Assembly (NCBI GenBank): GCA_031310005.1
Contig: CM062385.1
Location: forward strand, 1,426,001 to 1,490,000
Source: Dactylellina haptotyla
Taxonomy: Eukaryota > Ascomycota > Orbiliomycetes > Orbiliales > Orbiliaceae
Length of the DNA stretch: 64,000 nucleotides
Direction of reading: 5' to 3'
The notes beneath the pieces are model-generated. The model was given only the letters and a program-made list of their open reading frames with translations. It was not told the DNA's origin and made no database searches. The position numbers were made by a program, and so were the translations under genes. Shown here piece after piece: positions 11,901-25,026 of this stretch (its first letter is position 1; each line of letters starts with the position of its first letter).

Positions 11901-14900
11901 AATGTTACTTCTCCGTCACACAGATAAGACATTTCAACGATCGGATCTTGTTGATCTTATAAAAGCTGACCCAATTGCCATCATGGCGGAGACTATTCGA
12001 TGTTACGCAGATATAAGCCATGGTTCCAAAGCTTATGTACGACCCATAATTATCATCCTGGTTCGACTTACAGGCTCATAACTTTACATATAGGCACAGA
12101 AAGCTATTAGAAATATTGCAACTGTTTGCTATCGAAAACCAGTTAATTCCAAGAAAGACAAAAAAGTAGATATGCTGCAAGCATTCTTTGAGGTGCACGT
12201 TTTGGGTATTATTACCCAATACTCCGAAGTAATATTTAGCCTTAGGGTTAGACATGCTCTGAGCGAGAAACGACGCAACCTCAGAGCAATCGAAGATATG
12301 ATTAAACTAGGGGGTGGAGGTATAATTAGCGGGCTACCTCAGGTAAGTTTAGCAAATCCTGGGCAGTGTGTTGGTGCTGAAACTTTTCCTTTTTAACATT
12401 TGTTAGATATCTGCTTGCTTATCGTCGGCTCTTGATATAAATGGCCTACAAGAAACCACACTGCGTGGGTGGCTAGCGCTTCTGACCGAACTGCCGTCTT
12501 TGGACGTTGCTTCGTATTTTGCCGTTTTCTTGTGCCTCATTCTAAAGCATTGGGATGAGTTTGATGAACCTTCAAAAACACTCGGAGTTTCAGTGGTCTT
12601 TCATATGTTCGAGAAGCACTTTACGGCATTGCAAGAAGATGCTGACGCCCTTCCATCCTTGACAACCATTCCTGAACTTAGTGTTTATGACGATAAACTT
12701 TCTGGATCTAGGAAGAAGGATTTGAAAGAAAACCTGCGCATTTTGGCCAGAAGAAGCTCCCACGAAAACCCGCTTGTTGTTGGGCGGGCTTTAGTCGAGC
12801 TAAGAGAATACCTTGAAATCAATGAACAATTTGTACGAAACATTATCAATGACGAAATCCCGGACTCAATTATCGCAGAGGTTATTAGGAGCCTTCTTGA
12901 TGCTTGTGTGACACATGGACAATCTCAAAACTCCATCTCGAGACTTGCATCCGAATGCCTTGGTATTATCGGAGCAGTTGACCCGAATCGAATTGAAAAG
13001 TCACGAAAATCGGACGATTTGATAATATTACACAATTTCGAGAAAACGGATGAGAGCATACGATTTGCACACTTCCTACTTGAACACCACCTTGTTAGGG
13101 CGTTCCTATCCGCTACTGACACTCGAGCGCAAGGGTTTCTATCATTCGCAATGCAGGAACTACTAAAATTTTGCGGCTTTGGCTCGGAGGTCCTCGTCCG
13201 ACAGCATACGGAAATTCCCCTCCCACCAAATCAAGCGCGATGGAGGGATTTTTCCGTAACGGCAAGGAATGTGCTTTCTCCCTATCTAAGTTCGAAATAT
13301 GTACTATCTACCGTAGCGACGAACCACAAATCTACATATCCAATTTTCTCGCCGTTGAAAACATATCGCGAATGGCTGAGCGAGTTCCTTCTTGATCTTT
13401 TACCAAGGGCACGAGGTCTCCATACGAAAAGCTTGTTCGCTGATATAATTAGCAAAATTGTCAAAGGACAGGATTTGTCAATACTAAACTTTATTTTACC
13501 TAATATCGTACTGCATATTGTCATCAGCGGTACTCCAGAGGAGAGAGATAATATTTGTGTCGAGTTGCTCACAATTCTTCAACATGACATATCTGCGGAT
13601 AAGAATACAGAGTTCGAAATGGTCAAACGTTGCAGCGAAGTAAGAATATACTCTTTATCGAAGGGAAGGTAAAGGACTAATAACGACCTAGACTGTTTTC
13701 ATCCTAGTAGATCATATGTCGGAATGGATTCGCGAGAAACGCCGTTATAATGCAAACTTGCAAGGCCAAGCCGCTCGCCAATTAGTCCGTCAAACATCCG
13801 AGACGATGGATCGGGTCGCGGATGCTTCTATCGCTTCTGCAGAGACTTTACTCTCCAAACTGCCTCCCAAACTCATCGGCGAACGCTCTATCAGATGTCA
13901 ATCTTACTCTCGTGCCTTATTTTATTGGGAACAACATATGAGAAAATGTCGCAGCGAACAAGCAAATATGGAACCCCTCTTCACACAAATGCAATCAATA
14001 TACTCCGAAATTGACGAACCAGATGGTATAGAAGGTATTTCAACCAGGCTAAGCATTGTTAATGTCGAACAGCAAATTTTAGAGCATCGAAAAGCTGGGC
14101 GATGGCTCGCGGTCCAGAGTTGGTACGAGCATTTGCTTAAAGAAAAACCATCAGATCTTGATTTGCAGTATGGCTTGCTCTCAAGTTTAAAAGAGTCTGG
14201 TCAACACGGTGAGCAATCCACTAAACGTTGGTAATGTTAGGGGTGTCAACCCAAAGGGCTAATGACGTACGCAGAAACACTTCTTGTTCATATGGAACCG
14301 ATTTTGAGCTCCAAGACACCCCTATTATATAGAACCATTGGATTCGGGGTTGAATCTGCTTGGAGATCCCTTAACTGGGTAAAGCTAGAGCTTTTACTCA
14401 AACAATGCCCGGATTCTTTACATACTCCCTTTGATGTTACTATCGGAAGGTCTATAGATGCATTTAGGAGGGGTGATATAGATGCACTCGGGGATATTAT
14501 TCGTGGAGGACGGGACCAACTGGTGCGATCAATGACAATCTCTGGAACAAATTCAATCCGTTCATCCCATGAAACACTATTCCAATTTCAGGCTTTGTCA
14601 GAGTGTCAGTATATTACCTCAAACTTAGGAAGTAGCTCACTGGATGAAGGAACTTTGAGACAAAATCTCGATGCTCGGTTGACGCTTCTCGGCCCATCTC
14701 ATCGTGAGAAGCAATATATCCTAGCCCTGCGAAGAGCTTTCCTCTCCCTATCAAAGTATGCAACCCTGCTGGAAAAATAAGGAAATGCATCAATATTAAC
14801 AGCTAACTTCAGGGGATACAATGATTTTATACAACCTTATATATCCTCACTATGGCTTACAACAGCTAAACTAGCCCGCAAAAAGAAAGACTATCACCAA

Positions 14901-17745
14901 GCTTTTACGGCTATTCTAAACTCAAATGACACACAAAATGGTCCTATAGAACAAGCGAAACTAGCATGGAACGAAGGTCGCCACCGGAAAGCTATCAAAT
15001 TGCTTGAGAATGCGATTGAAACCAATATTTTTGAGACAATCATCACAACAGCCGAATCTTTCCAGGATACAGATACATCCGAAACACAAAAGAGGCATCC
15101 ACAGAGCTCTGCAAAAGCCAGGGTACGTCATAAGATCCTTGCCACTCACTACGTGCTATGTATTAAAATATTATTTTCCAGGCAATGCTTCTTTGGGCAA
15201 GATGGATGGACAGCGCTGGCCAGGTCCAGTCGAAGATCCTAGTACACAAGTTTAGGGAAGTGGCTAGGTCTTATGCACAGTAGGATAATTTAACCATTCC
15301 TGAACAACTCACTCATATTACTAACACACTACTAGCTGGGAGAAGGGACACTTTTACCTTGGTCGACATTATAACAATATTTTAAAGACGGAAAGGGCAT
15401 TGCCGTTGACACGCCGCCCTCAAAGTTTGTAAGTTGATTCTAGTTTGGTAACCGTTTGTCAATGCTGTGCTAAAACAAACCTAGCCTCATTGGAGAGACT
15501 TTGAAACTTGTTTGCCATAACTACATGAGAGCAATGATGTATGGCACGAGATATATATTTCAAACTCTACCACAGTTTCTAAACTTGTGGTTGGATTTTG
15601 CTGTCGAGAATGAAAAACCCTTCGATAGGGAAATAGGGGCCGAGTCAGTACAGCCCTTTGATTATTAACACATGATACTTCTTTTTCTGATATTCCCTAG
15701 CGAATTCCGGAATCACCTCACCTCGCAACGTTCTGCTCAATTACAAGATTTGATTGGTTCTGTCAAGAAATTATGCCTTCAAAGCATGCCTATATTCATT
15801 TTTTTGACAGCGCTTCCCCAGATTATGTCGCGAGTTGGTATTGAAAGTGAAATCACATGGATTACCCTTGAAAAGATCATAATGAAGATACTGGTGGCGT
15901 ATCCGCAACATACGATGTGGTCTATTCTCGCTGTTTTTAAATCTGGTCAAGTTGATCGAAGAACCAGGGCATCGAGGATTCTCAACAAGCTTAAGGTAAT
16001 TTTCCATCCTAACTCTCGGTGAAGCGGACGAACGTTCTTCTGACTTACCATTAGACAGAGAAGTCGAGCTCAGTGGATTTGCGGTCCTTTATTATTGCCT
16101 CCCAAAAACTAGTGCAAGAGCTTCTTGGGCTGTCTAACTTTGAAATAAAGGGCAAGCCTACACATGTTAGCATTCGAGATGATCTGAATTTTCAACATAA
16201 TGTGGCACCGGTAGCACTTATAATACCTGTTCAATCAGCATTAACTGTGTCATTCCCCGCAGATGGTCTGACGCCAAGGTGGAATCATAACCCATTCTCA
16301 AGAAATCAAGCGACAATCTCAAGTATGTTTCTCTCGTTTCGGCCTTTACATCAATTTATTTTTACTTATATCCGAGTTTATAGAGTTCGAGGATGAGGCG
16401 GATGTCATGTCATCCTTACAAAAGCCTAGGAAAATCACGATAATCGGGAGTGATGGTCGAAGATACCCCCTCATGTGTAAACCAAAGGACGACCTACGGA
16501 AGGATGCACGTTTAATGGAATTTAATACTATCATCAACCGGTTGCTAAAAAAAGATGACGAATCTAGTCGGCGGCAGCTGCGTAAGTTTTATTCGCAACT
16601 ATTTTCTCGCTAAATCTAATATCTAACCTACCTGCCCTAGAAATCCGAACCTACGCCGTAACACCGCTTAATGAGGAATGCGGGCTGATTGAGTGGGTGA
16701 ATAACCTTCGTCCGTTGCGAGATATTATCCTTAAATCGTATAGAAATAAAAATATTCCCGTTAATGTGAGTACTCTGAAGCAATTTGACATATTGCACGC
16801 TAAATCGAGTCGGATATTGATGATGTGGGTAGTACGGAGAAGTTCGTGTCATCTTAGACGACGCGTGCTCGCACCCGTCGAAGTATCATTTGTTTACCGA
16901 CACCGTAATCCCAAGGTACATTACTAAACTGCAGCTAGACTCACCAATAAGACTGCTGATCAATTATATAGATTTCCATCGGTGTTCCATGAGTGGTTTG
17001 TGGAAACATTTCCCGAGCCGGAGGCTTGGTTCTCGGCTCGGCTCTCGTATGTTAGGACAACGGCAGTAATATCTATGGTCGGTTATATATTAGGCCTCGG
17101 AGATCGACATGGAGAAAATATTCTTTACGACGAGGTCACAGGAGAAACACAACATGTAGATTTCAACTGTTTATTTGACAAAGGTCTCACCTTTGAAAAA
17201 CCTGAACGTGTACCTTTTAGGTTGACTCACAATATGGTCGATGCAATGGGTTTGACGGGCTATGAAGGTCCTTTCCGAAGATCCTCTGAGGTTGTGATGC
17301 GTATCCTGAGACAGAATGAGGAGAGCTTGATGACCGTTGTTGAGACGTTCCTTCACGACCCCCTCGTTGAATGGTTAACTGTGAAAAAGGTAAACTCATT
17401 TCCCTCGATCAACTATATTACCCAACTCTGACAGTTACTATGAAATATAGCGCCGGGCCAACAATCCGAGCAAAGCACCTGATAACCCCAAAGACGTTTT
17501 GGAGAGTATAGAAAGCAAGCTACGGGGTCTGCATGCTGGTGACCCCGTTCCCCTCTCAGTGGAAGGCCAAGTTCAAGAACTTATACTACAGGCTGTTAGC
17601 TCCGATAATTTAGTCCAAATGTAAGTCTCAACCTCCTTGTTCTAGAAATGATTCGTTGTGTCAAAAATATATATCACCTTAAATATAAAGAGACTTATAA
17701 GCTTTGGTGCGAACTAGGTATATTGGATGGTGTGCATATTTTTAA
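8915..17745 (+). CDS. uvsB: UvsB / Mec1 / ATR checkpoint kinase
   Basis: Twenty-three exons: 8915-9506, 9587-10236, 10290-10636, 10704-11108, 11173-11325, 11391-11487, 11548-12036, 12094-12342, 12407-13639, 13692-14208, 14275-14755, 14813-15122, 15182-15279, 15336-15428, 15485-15643, 15701-15995, 16055-16322, 16384-16581, 16641-16765, 16833-16915, 16972-17389, 17451-17620 and 17718-17745. They give 2,485 aa, normal for ATR. Order: HEAT-rich N-half, FAT region (SWEKGHFYLG-like HWEKGHFYLGRHYNN), PI3K-type kinase domain from about residue 2160 (ATP-site Lys near 2178 in PLMCKPKDD; catalytic GLGDRHGENILYD; metal-binding HVDFNCLFDKG) and a FATC tail ending MYIGWCAYF. It is the apical kinase for ssDNA/replication stress with its ATRIP partner. 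Frame closes across all 22 introns. The start could be 8810 instead. Confidence 0.95.
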
Positions 17746-18526
17746 TTCAGTGGCACACCAAGGCTGAGAGGGAATTTCGGTTAATCAATTTACACCTATG
17801 CCCTATTTTTAAATTTCTAATTTCTAATTTACTACTCTCTACCCGACCCAACTGTAAACAAAAGGTTTAATGGCGAGCGAGGGAATTCTACTTCTTATTG
17901 TTTCTGATGTTTACCCACCTAGTCGAACCTAGAAAATTTTCGAGGTAATCTGCCAGAGAATGTTCGTTGTGCTTTCGAAAACCCGTGCTCAGAAAATAAT
18001 ATACCTGAGTAGCCTTACCTGAACACTCGAGTAAATGGCATCCAATTGCGACTTAAACTACCTTATGCACGTTCGCCACACATATTAATCCCTGCACTAA
18101 ATCTGCACATGAAGTCACACAAGTGCAAAGAGAGGAACTATATCCGGTGAACACATTCCATACTTGTACACGTGGGTCACTAGCATCGGCCTTTTTACTT
18201 GTATCTGTGCAGTTGTTCATTGAATTGTATTGAATGGCATTTTGTCTTTTTTTTTCTTTTTTCTCTTTTTGTTGTCAGGTTTAGTTCTCCAAGGCTCTCA
18301 TCCTTCCACGCCGAGTTAGAGAATCGTACATTTTAAGCCACCGACAATCCGCGTGCGCTCGCGTGCACTCACTTTTCTTCCTTCCTCTTCATTCTTTACT
18401 TCCCCAGATTTTATTTCACGAGGATAGGAACCCGCCAAAATATAACCGCCAGTGAGAAGAATCATTTCTCCAACAGGGGACTAGAATATTTTCTTCTAAC
18501 TAGTCCTAATTGGAACCACACTAGCT
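17746..18526. promoter_or_regulatory. Intergenic region uvsB / isn1
   Basis: 781 bp between two plus-strand genes. AT-rich, with a T-rich stretch near 18243-18275. No open frame or RNA gene is supported. Confidence 0.5.
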
Positions 18527-20751
18527 ATGACATCAAGATATCGCGTTGAATGTATGAACGTCCCCAAAGAACAGATCATACTCAAAGCTCGATCATGATC
18601 TTCCCAAAATCATGAATTTTCCGGTCTAAGCATCAGAATTGCTCAATCAATTACTACCAAACTATTACCTATACTTACAGTACTAATACATACTTATATA
18701 TGTTATCCAATTAGATGCTCTCAAGGTCCGTCGATCAATCTAACCGGCACCCCCACACGGTCGATTTTCGATCTGGAGGCCATGGGCCCTAACTAACTCG
18801 GTGTTGTTCTCTGCTCGACCATTCTCTCCGTAGACGCATCGTCGCGACCAATTCATTGAATGTATAGCAATCTGCCGTTGGTATCAATTCGAAGTTGCAA
18901 ATAACCGAAACTGACTTTATCCAACCCAATCTATAGGGATCAAGGTGCGTAAATATCACAGTGATCTAGGGGAAAAGTCACCAAATATTGCCACCGCATT
19001 CCAAAGTTTGTAAGGAGCCAAATGCGCTAAAAGGAATCGACTACTTATAGGGTTTACTCGCTGTGCCATTTGTCCTCCACTCACAACCCAATGCGGCTCT
19101 GACGGATATTGGGACTGGTGACACTGCAATAAATGCAAGAAGACGATATGCGGAGATCATGAGAGACGTTGAGCACCTGGTGAATGACCATAGTACGTGA
19201 CGCTATCTTGTTCTAGGTTTGTGCCGTCCGAAAAGCCCTGATTGGCCTAATAAATACCATTCATTAGTTGAGCACCAGAGCCTTGGGATCCCAGAGAGAT
19301 CTAAATTAAAGCTATTGGTCCCCTCCCTGAGTATATTTTTCACCCCTTTATTGTTGGAGGAGGCATTTATGGCACAGGACGCAAAAAGAGCCATAAGCTC
19401 GAGAAGATTTGTTTCACCGGTAAGACCAAGTCAATTGCTAATAGCCCGCGAGGTATATTCTGTTGACATTTTTTAGTCTTTCAATGATATCCGCCTGATC
19501 CTAAACACAGCTCAGGTTATGAGTTTAGTAAAGGGTGGCCCCCTAAAACTCGTTACATTCGACGGCGACGTTACTCTAGTGAGCAATTAGTCCCGTCCAT
19601 CGTTTAACAGAAACGTTCTCTAGAGTGCAACACTAATCAAAAACTAATCTAGTATGATGATGGAGCTGTGAGTGACTGATACTAGTAGAATTTGAACTAT
19701 CGGCACTAACCCGGAAATCTAAGTCCCTAATACCTTCGAACCAAGTGATGTATAGAGATGTATAAACCTGTACGAGGTTCGAGGCGGAAGATAGCTAACC
19801 TGAGATAGATCCCGAATTCTCGCTTTGATGGGCAGAGATATATGTATCGGAGTAGTAACTGCTGTAAGTACATATACATATGATTCAATAAAAATATAAT
19901 ATATAATATAGTTACTAATAATTGCATATTAACAAAATTTAGGCGGGCTACGAAGAGGCAAAACGTTATAATGAAAGACTTCATGGTCTCCTTGAAGCAA
20001 TTAATGCTTCTACTTCTATGACCGTCGAGCAAAAGAAAAACATGGTGGTCCTTGGGGGAGAAGCTAACTTCATGTTTCGATTTAATCCGGAAGTCCCTTA
20101 CTTTTTAGAACGGGTTCCTAGAGATATGTGGGCACTGGACGAGATGAAAGCTTGGAAAGATGATGACATCACAGAATTGCTCGATATAGCCGAAGCTACA
20201 CTGAATGATTCTGTCAAAACTATGAGACTGAAGGCAGATATTATCCGAAAGAGCCGAGCAGTTGGAATTGTCCCACAAACTGGAACAAAGTTTTTCAGGG
20301 AACAGCTGGAGGAAACAGTCCTTGCCGCTCAGAAGGTACTTGAGCTGAGCGATGTAGGCAGGCGCCTTCCGTTCTGTGCTTTCAATGGTAACATTTCCTA
20401 ATCAACCCCACAATAACATATGAAGACTAATATGCTTCTTAATTACCATTTCTAGGCGGAAACGATGTTTTTGTCGACATAGGGGATAAGAGGTTAGGAG
20501 TAGCTTGCTGTCAACGATTATTTGGCGACATCCAAGGTCTCAATACCCTCCACGTCGGTGATCAGTTCCTTTCGGTTAGTGGAAACGATTTCAAGGTGAA
20601 CCTACCTTATCCAGTGAATTCAAAGATATTTTTTATCACACTAACAATTTCTTGATAGACTCGTATGGTGTGCACTACATGTTGGGTGGCATCGCCGGGG
20701 GAGACTGTTGACATTTTGGATGAATTCCTAGAGCTTGTGACTAGTGGGTAG
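18527..20751 (+). CDS. isn1: IMP-specific 5'-nucleotidase ISN1
   Basis: Thirteen exons: 18527-18551, 18715-18725, 18834-18861, 18937-18944, 19051-19192, 19217-19419, 19477-19578, 19653-19667, 19724-19749, 19809-19863, 19943-20387, 20456-20595 and 20659-20751. They give 430 aa (yeast 450). The N-terminus assembles as MTSRYRVEYALKTHRRDQF and continues IEWIKGLL, close to yeast ISN1. HAD-type DxD is D168/D170 in TFDGDVTLYDDG; VVTAAGYEEAKRY, MVVLGGEANFMFRF, KSRAVGIVPQTG, GGNDVFVDIGDKRLGV and LHVGDQF follow. The enzyme turns IMP into inosine and phosphate in purine balance. Exons of 11, 8 and 15 nt are required to restore the conserved protein, which is unusual; each has GT-AG borders and correct phase. 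Confidence 0.92.
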
Positions 20752-21111
20752 CAAGGGCTCGCTATTTGCACTTCAATCCTTTATACTCTTAATTAACTGG
20801 TTTTTGAAGTGATCACCAGGTAGCATTTGATTCCACGTAGTATTAGTACTTGAGTATTTAAGCAACATTGAAATTCCACCACACGCACCGTGCTCGTTCG
20901 ATCGCAATTCGCTAGCTAAATGGGGTCTTGTTGTTGTACGCATTTCTTAGTATTAGGGACCTAGGTTGTGTTTGTGACAACACAGAAATGTGTCGCGGTG
21001 GAGACTACCTCAAAGTGGGAGGTCTTGCCTTCTCACATCAGCAATTGCTTCATCCACATATATCTAACCTTGGATGCGATCACCTTCCATTGCCGCCAAC
21101 AGAAACCCGCC
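20752..21111. promoter_or_regulatory. Intergenic region isn1 / csm3
   Basis: 360 bp, holds the isn1 3' UTR and csm3 promoter. An in-frame upstream extension of csm3 exists but lacks conserved residues. Confidence 0.45.
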
Positions 21112-22139
21112 ATGGCAGATATCGATGTGGATGACGATGAACTCGACGACCTTTTTGGCTACGACATCGACGATATTGAGACCACAGTAGATCCCCAGGC
21201 ACAGAGCCAACAGGCGCAAGCCGTAACTACCAAAGAAAACACACTAGCTAAGGGGAAGGAGAAGGACGACGGCGGCCTAGGAGTTGACCAAGAGATAAAA
21301 ATCAGGAAGCGAAAGGCTCCTACAACACTCACGGAGGAGATGTGAGTCCCGCTTACGTGGGCCTGCCTATTCTTTGGGGATATACGCAACATCGTTGTTA
21401 ACAAATGTCCCAAAATTCCAGGCTTCTAGGCCCCAAGGGTATTCCATATTTACAAGAGCACGCTTCGAAGAAGATAAAATTCAAGGGTAAAGGTCACGAG
21501 CTCTCAGACATCGGGAGGCTATTGAAATTTTATCAGATATGGGCGGACAACTTATATCCGAAGGCCCAATTTAGAGATGCAATAAATATTATCGAAAAGC
21601 TGGGAAGTTCACGAGGAATGCAGAGAAGGAGGGAAGATTGGATCACCGAATATAAACTTAAACAGACAACTGAAGAAGACAGACTAGTAAGCAAGGCCCG
21701 CGAACTCCTCGCGATAGATTCGCAAAAGGAATATAGTTCGCAGAATGAGTACGACACTTTGGGGAGGCTTGTCTTGAGAATCAGTGATACCTCCAACCAA
21801 AGCGGCAAGCAGAGACTGGCTAGTCAATTAGGGGAGACAGCTCGGCCGAGGGTGGATAATGAGGACTCTCTTTTCTTTGAGGACGATGATGATGACGATT
21901 TTGATGAACTGGACAACATTCTAAAGGGAGCAGAAATCCAAAAAGCACCTGTGCCTGCCGCCCCACCGCAAACCGAAATAGATGAATTTGATGAACTAGA
22001 TGCGATTCTGGCAGAAATGGACGGGAACCCTGGCTTGAAGAGCAACGTTACTAGCATTTCGCGGCTAAAAGGACCGCCCGCCGATTTCGACGACGAATTC
22101 GAAGAGGCGATGGAGGCTATGAGGGAGATGGAGGGGTAA
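21112..22139 (+). CDS. csm3: Csm3/Swi3/TIPIN replication fork protection subunit
   Basis: Exons 21112-21341 and 21422-22139 encode 315 aa. The acidic N-terminus (DVDDDELDDLFGYD) leads into the Swi3 domain: LLGPKGIPYLQEHASKK, DIGRLLKFYQIWADNLYPKA and FRDAINIIEKLGSSRGMQ. The second half carries acidic patches (FFEDDDDDDFDELDNIL, EFDELDAILAEMDG) and a coiled C-terminus, as in fungal Csm3. The protein pairs with Tof1 (Timeless), pauses forks and helps pass the ATR signal to the effector kinase. It lies on the same strand as uvsB, with isn1 between them. Start chosen at MADIDVDDDELDD, where conservation begins. Confidence 0.93.
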
Positions 22140-22297
22140 AATGGCAAAAGAACGCTAATGTATATAAACAATACAGCGAACTCATTATCGTATTATCGTG
22201 TCATCACACAAGCTTATTGCATGATAAATATGAGACGAAAAGATATTCGAAATGCGGAATCGCAAATGGGTAGACAATACACAAAATCGGTTAAGAA

Positions 22298-24213
22298 TTA
22301 CAACTTTGATTTAAACGCCGGAGCCACGAGGGGATCATATGCACTTATGCTCAGCGTATCTTTTATAGGCGTAGAGTGTAAGGCTACCCCTCGAGCGTCC
22401 ACCATCGTCTCATTTAAATCCGCGATAGTCGGTGCCCCAATCAACCTCATATTCATTTCCATCTCATCTTTGAGCAATTGCATGGCGCGTTCAACACCTG
22501 GCTGTCCATATGCCGACATCGCATAAAGGAACGGCCTTCCGATACCCACACCTGTAGCACCGAGACAAAGGGCTTTGACTATATCAGATGCGCGGCGAGC
22601 TCCACCGTCGATAAAAATTTCTAGCTTATTTTGGATACCTCTTTCTTTAAGAATAGGCATTGTTGCGGCCAGAATCTCGATACCACTTGGAGCAGTATCT
22701 AGCTGCCTACCACCGTGATTCTGAGAGATATCGAATGTTAGAGAGGGTTTTGCTAGTTTTAATGAACGAAAACTTACTGATAGAACCACACCATCAACGC
22801 CTGCCTCGCAAGCCTTGATGACATCTTCTACGCGCTGGACACCCTTTAGGACAATCTTCATATTTGTAATACTTTTAAACCACGGTATATCTTTCCAACT
22901 CAGTGAAGGATCAATGAATGATGAAATTGCTCTGGCAGCCCCTTGTGATCGGTCAACTGATTCCCCGCTGTTGCTCTGAACGCTTGAGCCATTATCCTCA
23001 AACTTGGATCTCATATCCTTCTCCCTACGCCCAAGTTGGGGCGCATCGACTGTAATGAAAAGTGCTTTGCATCCTCTCTTCTCTGCATGTAGAACGATGT
23101 TTTTAGTGATATCACGGTTCTTGTTAACATACAATTGGAGCCACTGGATCTGGTCGCCAGATTTTGCGTCACATATTTCATCAAAAGAGCATGATGCCAA
23201 AGTCGGTATCTATTGTGTTGAAAATTAGTTTTCAAAGTTGTTCCTATCTGTCATTCTATGCCGTATTGCAAGGAGGCCATACCATTTGTATGACATTATG
23301 ATTGTGTGCAGCTTTCGTCAATACAACCTCTCCTTCCGGATGTCCGAGTTTACCCAAAGCAGTTGCTGTAACATAAAAAGGTATCGAAGTCTTTGTCCCC
23401 AACATTGTTGTCGACATATCGATTTTTTCTACATCCACTAAAACTTTTGGCCGAAACCAGATCCTGTGGAATGCTGAGTGGTTATCTCTGAGGGTGATTT
23501 CGTCATCCGCGCCGCTGCTATAGTACGCCCATGCAGTCTTCTTCATGACTCGTTTGGCCACTGCTTCGAAATCGAGAAGATTGTAGCATTGTTCGAGAGG
23601 AGGCCTACTTTTGATATATTCCTGCCTTTCAGTTTCGAATGGGTCCGCAGCTTTGGCTTCCGTAGTTACCGTGGACATGTCAACTTCACCCATGTGCTTC
23701 GAGCGGTCGAGATACTTGTCGAGGGTATCAGGTGGATGAATGGGATCGAATTCCTGAAGGTAAATGGCACGATAGTTAGATAGACTATAAAATACATATA
23801 ATAGAACAATGGCTTTGATATATAGGGAGCGGACCTCTGTAGCATCTTTACCGGCATATTTAAGGATGATCTAGGAAGAAACCGAGATGGTTCGGGTTAG
23901 AACGGATGATGGGATTTCGGTGTATAGAGCCAGGTTAGGAAGTCACCTTCGAACCGCCGGGATGTTCTAGATATTTGTTTATCAAATTTAGCGCACAGCA
24001 AAAAACCAAGACGGGATTGGGATTGGGATTGTTGTTGTCAACCAGTAAAGAGCATAGCCGCCGATACAGTTCTGGGTAGTGGAGGGAGATGGACATAAAC
24101 GTACCCGACAGAAATTCTGTGACATCGTAGGCCTTGCCGTGAATGATCACCCAGCATGATTTTGCCGAGTTGTGTTCTGCGATCTCGTCGCTGGTCAAGG
24201 GCGCGCCCACCAT
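22298..24213 (-). CDS. Cytochrome b2-type L-lactate dehydrogenase (FMN/heme)
   Basis: Exons 24105-24213, 23947-23966, 23835-23870, 23283-23753, 22778-23209 and 22298-22720 encode 496 aa. The N-terminal cytochrome b5 domain has both expected heme His (H38 in HPGG; H61 in IHPP). The FMN domain shows YDFE-like LLDFEAVAKRV, WAYYSSGADDE, FYVTATALGKLGHPEGE, TVDAPQLGRREKDMR, the catalytic NHGGRQLD and FIDGGARRASDIVKALCLGATGVGIGRPF. Such enzymes oxidise L-lactate to pyruvate and pass electrons to cytochrome c. Yeast Cyb2 has a long mitochondrial presequence; here the b5 domain begins about 12 residues from the start (23 with the alternative ATG at 24246). A 2-hydroxyacid other than lactate is possible. 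The 20-nt and 36-nt exons keep frame. Confidence 0.92.
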
Positions 24214-25026
24214 GGCTGGTTCGAATTGTGTGAAGTTGGGTACCAACAGCGCCTGGGTGAATATGGAGAATGAGGTGAAAGAAAAAGGCTCAGCAACGGA
24301 GAGCGCAATTGCTTGGGTCGGGAGTTATGGAGGAGGACGAGGAGGAGGACGAGGAGAAAGCCGAAGGGGGGGCGAACTGGCTATAAATCATGTCATGGTA
24401 GCCAGTTACAGCGCTGACGATGGTAGTGATGCTGGCGGTTGGTGGCCGTCGCACTTTGTAATACCATCCCACAGGCATGTTAAAAGGGTTATCGTGACGG
24501 AAGAATTTTTGGTTTCCCGACATTCGACCCGGCTTCGGCGGCCAAACGGAAGCAGGCTGGCTTCGTCGGATAAGCTTAGCTCATCAGCTCGGTGCCCGGG
24601 CTGATTGGCCCAACTTAGCAATCCGGGAATCTGCCGAGTGCCGACAGGCATTGACTTGCTAGCGGCGGATACTAGATTTCGGCCTTTTTGCTCGAGACGA
24701 TGCCCTGAACCGGCAATCGTGAGGCGGAATGGGTAATCTCGTAATGCTGGCTCTTCTGCGGGTGCGGCCAAGGGCGACAAGGCAGGTACATGGACGCTAC
24801 ACGTAAAAAACATGGTCGATATTATTGTTCTCAGGATTATTATGATTATGATTGTTACTATTGCTACTACCACTATTTATCGTTACCTTTACTATCTCTA
24901 CATTCCCCCCAAGTCGTTCGCATAGCAATGCGCCTAGTATTGGGCAACCGCATTATATTGCGCCTGTGGTTACAAGGTTGGGATTCCCGCGTCAAAGCAT
25001 CATATGCAAGTAGCGGATAGGATCTT
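24214..25026. promoter_or_regulatory. Upstream region of the lactate dehydrogenase gene
   Basis: 813 bp between two minus-strand genes. Contains a GGA-rich stretch at 24328-24356 and ATT/ATC-type triplets near 24830-24880. No gene is supported. Confidence 0.5.
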
